Positions 36,581-48,331 of a DNA stretch of 64,000 nt are shown piece by piece. Each line of letters opens with the position of its first letter. The stretch's first letter is position 1. The notes beneath the pieces are model-generated. The model saw only the letters and a list, made by a program, of their open reading frames with translations, did no database searches and had not been told where the DNA came from. The translations under genes and the position numbers were made by a program. This DNA is from Protonemura montana (taxonomy: Eukaryota; Arthropoda; Insecta; Plecoptera; Nemouridae). The DNA lies in NCBI GenBank assembly GCA_947568835.1, contig OX387602.1:25719021-25783020 (forward strand), read 5' to 3'.

Positions 36581-36692
36581 GCTCGACGACGGCGAGGGGG
36601 ATCGAGGGGGGGCGGGCGCAGGAGGGGGTGTGCTGTTCACGACGCCTTCAAACAGTTTGAACGGAGCTGTTCAACACGGCCAGGTATTAACA
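36581..36692 (-). other. mbl: mbl 5' UTR part of the exon and 3' splice site
   Basis: C-rich leader (CCCCCTCCTGCGCCC) before the start codon. The best acceptor I see is AACGAACAG|TGTTAA, cutting at 36,693/36,692. It is preceded by a CT-repeat polypyrimidine tract, read as (GA)n at 36,707-36,719 on the plus strand. A second candidate is TTGAACAG|CTCCG, giving an exon start at 36,666. The exon would be 298 or 272 nt. A transcription start within this region is also possible. Confidence 0.6.
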
Positions 36693-37159
36693 CTGTTCGT
36701 TAGGTAAAGAGAGAGAGAGTATTTTTGTCCGTTAATATTTTGTCTGTTTTGTTTCAATATCGATTGGAGGGATGTATTGTCTTCTAATTGAACTCGCAGG
36801 ACACCCGTTCGTTGGCGGAGACACTTAACTTATTATCGATCAATTTCGTTGTACCCGAAAAATAGATTTTATTATTGATTACGTAACGTTGTCAGTGCAT
36901 CTGGTTGATAAAAAGTTTGATACCCTTCGTCGAGAATACTACACACTTAAAATTGTCGATGCGTATTTGCCAGCGTTCTGTGTGATGCACGAGAATGCAC
37001 TCACTGTGTTCGGTTTATGGCAAAACGAAGACTAGTCACGGTAAAAATATTAAGACTATACTTTTAATATCACTGGACCGTTAAAAATATCACCGACGGA
37101 CTTGGTAGAAGTTTGTTTTTTGGTCACTACGTAGAAGTCGGCCAACCGTTCGCTCCAGA

Positions 37160-37610
37160 ACTAAAGTAAGTGCACGCACTTTTCTTCTGCCTTGTGATTG
37201 CCGCGGCGCGTGAATCTGTCAGAAGGTCGCAGGTAGTCGGCAGGCGAGGGTGGCGGTCGGGTGGCGGTTAGTGGGTGCGAGCCAAGCAACACCGGCGGCG
37301 GCGGTGGCGAAGGCGGCTCGAGTCTCAACAAGCGTTTGGCGGGGGTTAGACAGACGCAGCGGCGTCGACGTCGAAGCGGCGTCGTGCAGGGCGTCTTGGG
37401 TGGCGGCGGCGGCGGCGGAGGCGGCGGTGAAAGCGATGCACTTGTTCCGAGAGGGGGTGGGGGCGGGGGGATATGCAGATGCAAGCTAGCGCATGGTAGA
37501 CTGGTCGAGTTGGTACAAGCAAGCTGGATGGCAGCCGTGGTTCGTTTGCAGCACTCTTCAAGGATTAGACAAGTCTGGAAAAGACAACGGGAAAACAAAC
37601 ACCTATAAGC
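37160..37610 (-). promoter_or_regulatory. GC-rich block: candidate mbl promoter or 5' UTR exon
   Basis: A strongly GC-rich segment 0.5-0.9 kb upstream of the mbl coding exon. The minus strand is a run of CCGCCGCC-type triplets followed by pyrimidine-rich sequence. It also shows YGCY-rich stretches such as CAGCTTGCTTGT and CTAGCTTGCATCTGC. Frames are open on both strands (poly-Pro or poly-Gly), which I attribute to composition. A weak possible donor AAAA|GTGCGT lies at 37,179-37,178. Together this fits a CpG-island promoter or non-coding first exon. No TATA box or proof of transcription is visible. Confidence 0.35.
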
Positions 37611-40600
37611 GACAATCGTTTAAGTTTTCCACACACCGAAATTGCCGTTGCATAAGATACGGTTTCAGATGGCGTTGGATAACGTCCTGCTCCGTTCGAT
37701 CCGCGTTTCCCTGCACCGCAACCAATCACTGAGATGTCTCCATTGAGTGATTGGTTGGATTACGAGACAGACAGAAACTGCAGGAGGTTAACATCGCATC
37801 AAAACCAACGACATGAAAGAGTTTCAGAAAGCAATCTAGCTATAGAGCAGTCTTTGGGCATGCAAAATCCCTAACCACTGGCACCATAGTATGCACAGGC
37901 AGAAGAGCAATGGGAGATTTCTGGCTAAGCCACGGCTGAACAACCGCATTTTTTCAAACCTGATTAAGCAAGCAACGATTGCTAAGTGCCCCTGCTAATT
38001 GCGTACTAACTCTGAAAGTAATACATGGCATGGGATCTTATACATGTGTGAAAAGCGAGTTACCTAGAATAAGGATGGGAAGCTGCTTTATGCGAGGGGA
38101 AACGCACAATTCCGAGCCTGCTTCCAAACTGGCTGCTGGGAAACTAAGCCATATCTCACCGCAAGCACACAAGATATGACATCACCGCAGTTGAGCAAAT
38201 AGTTGTCGCGGGTAAACAACGGGCACCTCCCCCCCATATACAATTTCGTGTAGGAGTTGTAATAGTTTGTTGCAAGCTAGCCTAGACGCACTAAAACACT
38301 ACATACAGTACGACCCCAAGTACCTATCTCAAGAAAATTACCATCGATTACCTACGGAGACTTATCTCCGACTAATAAACGTTCCGAACACGGAAGTGAC
38401 TGAGTTGCTAATTACCATGCGCTTGAACCGTAATTAAAAATTATGACATATCGCAATCTAAAAAGAGCGCGCCAGCTAATGACCTACGTCGGCTACGTCA
38501 TGTTGCAATAACTAGAGTGACAATTCGCCTCTTCGCGTACTTGTTCTAGTTGCTTGTGGTGGTGGCACCAGCGTTAATTATCTTCACTTAGCACTCGACA
38601 ATGCCTGGATATAATTTAATTAAGCAGTGGGTTAGCGGCGTACTGACAAGCTACTGCAACAGAATTCGTTTCGTGGATGAAGCGTCGTTGGTACTCAGCT
38701 ATATGATCATGGCCGCACGTGTGTACCTGTCTGGCAGGTAACTCGAAGGAATATAATATGCAAGGTACACACACTGCATTGTGATCTAATGAACGCATAT
38801 ACACTAATTGCACGAGATGGCTTTACTGTCTTTGTTACCGATAAAAGTGAACAGAAAACTATGTTTTCGTTCGTAAAGCAAAAGATCCCAAAAGTCGAAG
38901 AAATATTCCTATAACATAAGCTATTTTTATTGTCGTCACCACGAGACACGAATGGCACTGAATAGTGATGTCAATTTAGTACGAAGAAGAATTACCAATT
39001 CTGATAACAGAATTCGAAATTCTAAGTCTCCACCTTTTGTTATAAAATGGGAGTATCTTGTTATATAGTTGATTGGTCCAGGTCTATTGCCGGCCTAACA
39101 ATCAAGTTTCTTTTTTTTCAACAAGTTTTTCAGGTATTCTCAGTGGAGCCGATTTTTTTTGTCCAGTATACATCTTGGCCTATTTATAGCCTCCACCCAT
39201 TGTGATTGTAACGCTGGCATTAATTAGCTTTACACGTTTCATTGGTGGAAGCTGATTGAAAGATTGTGCCTTTCAGAGATGTGACGGAACGCCACACCAC
39301 ACATACCTCGTCCAGGTGGCCGGCAATAGACTGTAAAACGAAGCAATCTAATTGTAAAGATGTGATAGCGTATATGATAGATGCACTTCTGGTCCGATTC
39401 TTGGGCATGCGCTTCCGCATAGCGGTTCGTGATCAATCAGATATGACGCCCACTCTGAGAGTCAGTGAAAGCTCAACGACGATTCTTTCTTGAACTTTTA
39501 GCCTCAGTCTATAATTAACTATATCCGACTTCTTTTTGGCTTCGTATGGATTGAAAGTCATGTAGTTATTGACGATGTTTTGATTGTTGTTTAAAATTAG
39601 TAGATAGCATACCATATTTGTACTAACGCATGCGAGCCAATTAGGTTGTAGGGAGGATGTAATTAAAAGGCACGATTTTCTGTCTCGTGCGTTGAAGTCT
39701 CCGGTAGTAAATGTAGCCTGTTTAACTGTGGTCAAGTGCATAAGCGGCGTTCGGACGTGAATATAGCAAGCCACGGAGTCTGCTGCAGAAACCGTAAAAA
39801 ACCGCGGTTGCTTCAACCTTCGTTGACTAAACTCGAGACTTTCTCCGCGTCTTTTTTCCATCTCGGCGAAATAATTTCAACGTTAAAACTTATGCAATGT
39901 CATCTACGCTATTTTCGTCTCCATTGTGTTCCGATAACGACGTTGTTCGCCACTTTCTTAGACCGAAGTTACGTTTTAAGAAAAATGCAAAATGTGTTTG
40001 AAATACGAAACATGTTCAAAGAAATTTATTTCGAGTTAATTTGATAAATAAAATAAAAATCTGATGCATTTTATTGTTGCGTTGTCGGCTTGTATAAATG
40101 CAATTTTGTTCATACACAAGAAATCACATCAAAAGAGAGTAATTTACTTGGATAAAGTAGCATTGCGGTTTTAGAACTTATGTATAATCACAATCGCGTT
40201 CCCACCACTGTAGGTAAAATCATTTCTGTCGCACCGAAATTCCGCCCTTGTTCTAAATGGAATCAGGAGGCATCTGTAATTTGCTATACATTATAACCAC
40301 AAATATTTCGTCCTTTAAACCCAAATAATTTGCGTTTATTGTTTGTGTGACAACAACGTTTAATTACTGCCGCCTATTAAATTAGCAGATTACATTAATG
40401 AAGCACATTACATCGAGCGCATTGTCGAAATTTGTGGCTGAAATTATTTACACACGACAAAGACAGGGACACGAAATCGCATTTGAATTGTGAATGCGTG
40501 CACGACCAAACTTTGCTGCAGTATTATTTCAGCCAAGGCTTTCATAAACCATGTATATCTACGCCCGGCTGTTTTGAATTCACTAAACAAGGTTTAAACG

Positions 40601-41360
40601 CGTCCAGCATTGATATGCAAATGCACCGCTAAGAAGAGTGACTCTCTGTGTATTCGCGCGTCGACAGAAGTGCGATTTGCTGCGTGAATCCCGACCCCCA
40701 GGCGAATCAAACGAATCTTCTCATCTGGCCGACTGATTGCAAAACAGCGCGGCAATTGGTACCGAACTGTTTCATGTTTGATCAAGTTAAATAAAGACCA
40801 CAATGAAAATATCACATTTGAATCTCAATAATGTAGGGAAGTAGCAATTATTGCCAAGGGTAGAAAAGAAATGAGATATTGCAGGGTTTTTTGGTCTAGT
40901 TCGGACTAGTCCAGCTCCCTTCTCGAAAGGAGATATTCTTTGCAAAAAAATCACAGCTATTCGCGCGATGCAAATGCTTTTAAGAGGTGCTAAGAGGCCT
41001 GAATAAATGGTGCGTATTTATTAAAATAAATACGGACACATTTTGAGTTATCGTTTGCCTTTCCGACGATTTTGTTTTCTCTACATCGAGCTCGGCCAGC
41101 AGGAAACTTTAACAAGATCGATTAAAAGCTGACCACTAAAAAAATGCTAACAGATGACAATGCGTCGTTAAACCAAGTAAAAACAGTGGCCAGTTGGGTT
41201 CGCTTTTAGAGACGCTGCCAAAAGCTGAGTTTATTTTATTACCACCATGTTTTGCATGAAGGAAATCTGTCGTGCCCCTAACACAAAAGGAGAATCGCAT
41301 AAAAAGTCGTATGGCACAGCATGTTTTCGAGTGGCTTGTTTCGAGGGCCTTGTTTTCAGC

Positions 41361-41393
41361 TGTCTGCAGATCTTGCAGCAAGATTTGCAGACA
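41361..41393. repeat. 15-bp-stem hairpin with 3-nt loop
   Basis: TGTCTGCAGATCTTG, loop CAG, then CAAGATTTGCAGACA. The arms pair at 14 of 15 positions by Watson-Crick, and the remaining one is G-T (G-U in RNA). Such a short loop favours a DNA cruciform or a recombination-generated palindrome over a microRNA precursor. No gene is associated. Confidence 0.75.
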
Positions 41394-42200
41394 TCCACCA
41401 CCGCCAGCAGCCGAGTCAGTCCTCGCCAGCCGGCACAGGTCCAGTCTCCAGTCTATAGTGACTGCAGTGCATGCCATGTGTGCATGATTCGAAATAGCAA
41501 TGGCCGGTCGAATCGAGAGTGGGGTACGTGCCTTGAAATAATAAATAGCACTTCCTTGCATCAAAGTCACTCAGGACATAGATTAATCATGGCCAAGCGG
41601 GACGAGATGTACAACGTGTTGTGTCCCCTGCTACGTTTGAGGAAAAGTCGCGTAACACTCTAAACTTATTTCGGCCATGATTCAACGTTTGCTGAAAGGT
41701 TTGCTGCTAACATGTAGCACTGCAATGCAGCTTTGTCAGTGACGCATCTGACAAAAACTGAGGGCATGTGGAGCAGCTGAAAAAAGTATTGTAGGTACAG
41801 GCAACTACTCTGAATTTTGCACCTTGCCCCATAACACGTCAGATGCAAATTATACGTGCAGCAGCACCATCGACGTGCCGCTGCCAAGTCGTCTAGTCGA
41901 CGTCGCATTGCAACCATCACAAATCCGTCGCCGTCTGATCCAGATCGCAACAACGCACAAACCCAGCTTATTTCGCCAGTTTATTTTCTCATAGATTCAA
42001 AAAGTTTCGACATTTCATTCAACGAAAGACTATACGTGACTTTTCCATCAGATCACGTATTACAATGTTCAATACAGAATAGTAATATTGCAGCGTTGAG
42101 TTTGTGTAATCCCATCGCGCGATTCACCGTGATCAAACACGCATCGCGCCCGTCTTATCCCAGGCATGGGTGCTTTTCTTCGAGTTCTATGTGAGAGTTA

Positions 42201-42218
42201 AAGAGAGAGAGAGAGAGG
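42201..42218 (+). repeat. (GA)n microsatellite
   Basis: Nine AG/GA dinucleotides in tandem. Confidence 0.9.
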
Positions 42219-42573
42219 TCTCTGCCAAAGGAGCGACGTGATGTGTACGCTGTCGCCCCGATGATAGCTCCATCTATCCTCCACGTCTAAGCCGCTTTAC
42301 TTAGCATTCTGTTTTATATATGGAAGAATGCACGCACACACAGATGCAAGCCACCGAAAACTATCGACCGCCTTCAATTGACAGTTTTTCACGTGCTCGT
42401 AACCATTGAACAAAATGGGTGGTGCGAGACTAATCCAGATTAATTCCGCTCCAAAATCAAGGCACCGACAAATCTCGGTGAATCTGACGAGTACACAGAT
42501 TATATTCAATGCTGTCTTGAGACAACTTCCGAGATTAAGCAGTTCCGATCCTTCGACGTAATTGTCCTGTTAA

Positions 42574-42595
42574 TTATATATATATATATATATAA
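42574..42595 (+). repeat. (TA)n microsatellite
   Basis: About eleven TA dinucleotides in tandem, flanked by AATT on both sides. Confidence 0.95.
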
Positions 42596-45500
42596 TTCGT
42601 TTTTCACAGCCTGTCATAAATGGTAAGCGCACAGCATTCATCAGCCAATCTCTTTTGTTGCATTGTTCGAAAAGATTCCATGAAAGGAAAACGCGCGACA
42701 ATGATGCAAGAATTTCTGAGAAATACGTGCATAAATAAACGCGGTGATGTCATTTTCGGATACAAAGTGTTGTTAATTGCAGCGACCGGGAACGATAAAT
42801 AGCCATTACCAATAATACACAATTATCGCGCCTTGGTGTTGGTGGATGGTGACATCAGTACAGGATTGAATTCGCGAATCGCGAGGACACGACGCCGAGA
42901 ACCGGAGTTTCATGCACAATTCATCACATCTCTCTCGCTTCTTCCATTCTCATATTAATTATAATAAAGAGGATATATTCCGCAATGCACAACAACCCTA
43001 TTTAAATGAGTATTTGTTATTATTTGTGTTTGCTTGTACTTCAATCATGTTTAAATTAAACAACACCAATGTACGAAGCAAAAAACTGCACCGTGCCAAA
43101 GCATGTATGTCACTGCACAACAGTGGATACGAAATGGCAAAAAGACCCCTTTTAGCATAGCATCCCCACGACACGCAATAGGTATGTCAGTACCTGCATA
43201 ATACACCGCACATATAAATATAGGAATAATGGATCCCTGTTATTTGCATGGTCTTGTTTCGGAACTGCAAGGGGCATAGGTACAACAAGGTAAATACAGC
43301 CGCGTATGAGTTCATATAACACCCCGAACGTGGTCTGGTAGCGAAGCTAAAGGCGGTAAACGCGATCCCCAGAGATTAGCCAGCGTGTAGGCTCTGGCTT
43401 GGCATGGCATGGCGGGGCGGCCTGCTACTTTGCATGCGACATATCGCTGTGTGATATCAACCCTCCACCCTGCTTGTCTACCAAAGCGTACCCTACCATC
43501 ACTCATGTCAATCCATGCGTCACTCAGGAATATCAATCCGTTTAGCCCATGTCACTAGCTTAGAGCTGAGGATGTCACAACGCTGAGTCACGACACACGT
43601 GTGCGCGCCCTCAAATTTGCGGGACAATCTTGACGAGCTGTGACTCGGATGCTAGTATTGTCGACAGCGCGTTCTGGAAACAGGTCTGTGAGTTAAGTGA
43701 GTGGGTGTGTGTCAATTCGGGAGTTTTCTGTGGCCGAGTCTACAGATTTAGCCGAGAAGTTCACGATTTCAATTTCAAAACGTGTCATGGCCGGGACAAC
43801 TAGGGTGAGTTCCACGTGACCGCACTCTCTGCAGATGTTCGCCAGGTTCCGCCAGTATGAATTTGTGGTTGTATGTAAGATGTGGGTGGTTACAAAAATG
43901 ACACGATTGTGGCACAAACATTCGTGACCATGTCTTAATCAAGGCGCATTTGTATACAAGATGGCATCTACCGATGCATACAGGACTCGGGATAACGAGA
44001 AGTTTCTCATGTTTCTACTACATCCACGCAACATTGCGATTAACATTCATCCGAAAGGTCAGTCATGTTTTGTGTGCAGATGAGGTTATGAACCTGGATG
44101 TGTGCTGCGCATCTCAATGCAAAGATATTCTAATCATTTTTTTCTGCCAGTAGATTACAGAATGCACCCTCTCACGAATCATTCGGAGCACAGCTCTCGT
44201 GAAAATCGAATCCGCAAACAAACCAACCCAAATAACAAAATTTGAAGCGATATAACTAATTTTTTCCATAAAGAGGCGCAGCGGTAACTTCACTGAATTA
44301 TGTTTCTTTTAAATTTAAAATCCATCGATTTTTTTTTAAATACTGGCACACTTTTTATCTTTCAAAAAACCCAAGGGAAACAGAAATGCAATTTAAAGTT
44401 TAATCCTATTAATGCGATAACTAAGTAGATGGCTTAGAGAAATTAATCCCATTCCCGAATGAAACGTGATACTGATATTGAAACTTTTTCAAATAACGAG
44501 AGTATTACAGGAATGCGTATGAGCATGAAAATTCGAAAGGTCCGGTTGCAGTACGCGAAGCGTGGCAACTGTAGGTAGGTACAGAATGTTGTTACATGCA
44601 CAAGCACTGGACGCGCCAGCTTTTCGCCACTTCTTTTTGACAATCCACTCAGCAAACTATTTGTTTAATTAAATTCGAATTCGAGTGACTTGGGTGTACG
44701 CATGGGCCAGCCAGTGAAGCGGCTATTCTGCAGCTCGGACTACACTCGAGGGCGCATGCACTGCACATAATGGCTACACTAGATAAACTTATCTCCAGCA
44801 GGAATATCCGGCCGAGGAAAACCACAAAACTGTGGTAAAACAACAAGTATGACAATGCCATTCTCCACGCTATGCCAGGCACTGGTGTATTGCGTTCAAT
44901 ACTAATGGTAGCAGAGTTTCCTAAATAGAATACGAGAAAAACAACCAGCGAAAATGCCATTCAGCCACTTGAATGCATAAAAATGTGATAAAAAAAAGAG
45001 TGCCTTGCATCGTTGTGTCCTGATACGCTGATGCATGCGAGCATTCGGGCGAATTCTCTAATGATGCTCGTCTGGCATCGGCCGGCGGGCGGCAAGCCAT
45101 GGAATCTGAGAGAATCTCACACACCTCCACAACGTAACTAACTATAGGCTCGACACACATGATACTATACGGTGTGATGCACGGGGGCCAGCATTGCCGT
45201 TCACACAAGTCTAAATATATGCTTGGTGAACGTGTTGAAAAAAACTTGGCTGCTTTTCACGACCGCACTGGCCGTGGAGCTATTGGACAAAGTAGCCATA
45301 GCGGCTTCCGCCTTTCCGAAAAAAAAAAAAAAAAAATGCACACACAACAAAATATTGTATGTAGAGGGAATTTTCAATGCGTTTCAAACACAAACACAAA
45401 AAGAAGTAGGTAATGTATTCATTCAGATCAGGAGTAAAGTAGCGAAGGGTACAGCGACGAGAGCGAAATAGAGGTGAGCACATTGAGAACCAAAAAGGTT

Positions 45501-48304
45501 CGATTCTTACATCACTCAAAATTGTATGTAAAAAAATTTGCACTCAAAATCGAGCCAGATCATTCTCAAGCTGCAATGAAGCCAAGTTTCTCGCGCCAGC
45601 TGCTGTAGTTTTCCACGGAATTCGATCAACAGCGCACGATTCGACCGACTGCATGGTCCAAATATACCAAATTCTTCCAATCAGCACCCACCCACGAAAT
45701 AAAATAGAATGAACTTCTGACGAGCATTTGGTTGAAGTCCAAATGTGAAAATGTATTATTTATAAGAACGTAAACAGAATCGGGTCAGTGTTTATAGTGC
45801 ATATTGGCCATCTGCTCTCCTGCACACAGGCGATAGGGAAACGCCATGTACCATAGACCACTCGAAGACCCGGGCCAGCAGCAAGGGCCGACAGTCTTGC
45901 GATGCAGACAATATACCACCTGCTAATCAAATGACAGCTAACGCCATTTCGTCAGGATCCATCATTCGGCAGAATTATTCATAAGGAAATAGCATATTAT
46001 TATCGTGCAGCAACTAATCTTTATCAAATACCTTCTAGACTCTGGATGAAATTAGGAGCATATGCGGGGCTGGCCTGCCATGACATAATTTGCAGGTAAG
46101 TTCTTTAGACAGTTTGTCAAGACGCCAGTTGCTTCCGAGCAGCAGGTTCGAAAATAAACTCTAAAAAAAGTGCCGCTAGCTATGTTTTAAAAAGCAAATG
46201 CACGTAAAAGGATAGCCAAATATTCGAATAGTTAGCTTGTCATAATTATTAATTGCAGCAAATTAAAAAAAAAACTGCACAGATATAAATGATGACGAAC
46301 CAAGACACGTAATAAATAGCCGCACAGATCTCCGGAACCGATGCCGCTTATTTGCTCACGCAAGCTCGGTACGAAATGATGCAAATATCCTCCTGGTCTT
46401 TCACCACAGCTTTTAATGAATTGCAATAAGTCGCTGCTGATATAATTGATGACAACAGTTAGAGTCAATGGGACGCCAGTCATCGACTGCGTATGAAAGA
46501 AACAAGATGAAGAGTTTTAATGATGTTTGAGACGTCGTTCCAGATACAAGAGGGGTGCCACAGAATGCTAATTCCTGCTGCAGCCATCTCCGAAAAAGAT
46601 TAGTAGATTCCAATATTGGGTCGCGGCGAATTGCTAGCAGTGAGGGGGCGAGCCGTTCAGCGCGACATTACACCAGCTCAATTGCTAAATTACAAAACGC
46701 AATTAGCCCCCTATATAGCAATTTTAATGCAATTTGCCACGACGATGAGAAAATAAGAATAAGAAAAAGAGGCCATGCTATGCCAGCCACACTGGCATTA
46801 TGTGAACCGAAAGATATTTTAACAACGTTAGTAAGCGCGACCATCGGAAATCGTTGCAAGCGAAACGAAGGCGCTTGTAAAGGTTGTTTCCATGCAAATT
46901 AAGTTCACCATTTATTAGACTTAGTGCCACCATCGGGCAATGGTTTTCACAAGACATTTGCGAATTAGAAGTAATTTCTTCTTTCCATCGTATCTATTGC
47001 TTTACATGTTCACGTCCTATCGACTAACTCGAGCAGTGCACACACGGCAGGCGGCCTGCAGAAGCAACACGAGCTAGACTAGTCATTTTAATCTCACTCC
47101 CAGCACCGTACCAATTGCTAAAGAAAGGTAATCACGATTAATGTTTCTCTTCTTTTATTTCGGGGCTTTTTATTGAGATAAAAGACGCATTGTGAGGCAA
47201 TGTGAAGGTCTGCCGTCTCTAACAATGATCGAACACTACACGATATACCGTGAAGCCAGACAGTATGGCCTCGACGCTGGCCAGAAATTCGCCAACGCGA
47301 GGTCCTCCAACCAATTTCGATCATCGCAATGACGGTGGCTGTATGATAATCGAGGATCCGCGGGATCTCGACAGGATGGGCGATCGCTGCGCCGAGCAGC
47401 GGCTAGGAACCACGGTCTACTGACTTACTGTGTCATCGGGAGCTACAGGCGGGAGCACCACGAGTGTGTGGCCATTTAATACGATAGAAGTTCTGCTTGG
47501 AGCTTCCTATCACTTGCACTCACAAGCGCGCGTGGAGCGATGCGTGGAGCGGTCCGTTCTGTTCCACAGCCGCGAGTGGTACGGTACATCTACGTCCGTC
47601 ATCGGCACAAGGGCATACGAGACGGGCATTCGTAACCACTCTAAAGACATTGGCATGCTTCTATCGAGTCAGATGTAAACTAAAAACCTTGTATTCACCA
47701 TTTTAAGTTCGAAGAGATTTGGTCTAAGTGAAGAGTTTAAAAAGTTACAACCTAAGCATAGGAAAGGGCGACTTAGAAAAGCAGGGTGCCATTTTAATGC
47801 TTGCAAAACCCATAGCCTTCTTCAGGTGATATGAGGTTAGGCAAGTGGTCCGATCAGGCTACCCAGTCCAACACGGTGGCAGAGTGACGCGAGAACGTTT
47901 CGCGGGCTGCATCGCTGCAAGGGCATGCAGTGTGCACTCTCCGGCGGGGCAGGAGCGTCGCTGCTAGCCCATATTACGCGCAGAAGGTGCACGATGCTCC
48001 GACGCGTGGCAAGGGGGCACTTTCAGTCGCGGCCATGGGCGTGTCGTCGTGTGGATACGTGATGGGCAACGAACCCACGTTATTCAAGGCTAACCACAAA
48101 ACCTGGCCGCCGAAGAGCTTAGAGAGCAGGCCGCGGCTGTGCAGTGATGCTGTTGTGCTCCGATCTGGCTGGATCGTGGTATCGTATAGGAGTAGACTAC
48201 ATAGCTGACTAGGCTAGTCGTGGTTGTTGAAAATTAATTGTTAGTGCCGTGCAGTCCGGTACAATGATCCTGTCTGGTGTTGGGCGTCCCAGAGTCTGCC
48301 AGCG

Positions 48305-48331
48305 TTGCTGACCCCGAATCGGGGTCAGCAA
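48305..48331. repeat. 27-bp perfect palindrome followed by A run
   Basis: TTGCTGACCCCGA and its exact reverse complement TCGGGGTCAGCAA are separated by a single A, and a run of A follows. It would look like an intrinsic terminator in bacteria (on the minus strand, T run first), but the surroundings are animal DNA. Possible dimeric protein site or palindrome of unknown origin. Confidence 0.8.

Noticed and set aside
36581-36640. N-terminal extension of Muscleblind with a Pro-rich 20-residue leader
   Set aside because: It would have to start at a GTG. An in-frame TGA lies just upstream and known Muscleblind proteins start at the MAMVNMN-type methionine.
37161-37608. Poly-Pro (minus) and poly-Gly (plus) frames near mbl
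   Set aside because: Explained by CCG/GGC simple sequence. Kept only as a candidate promoter or UTR block.
45440-45508. A-box-like TAGCGAAGGGT and B-box-like GGTTCGATTCT on the plus strand
   Set aside because: No cloverleaf or acceptor stem can be drawn, and the A box is weak.
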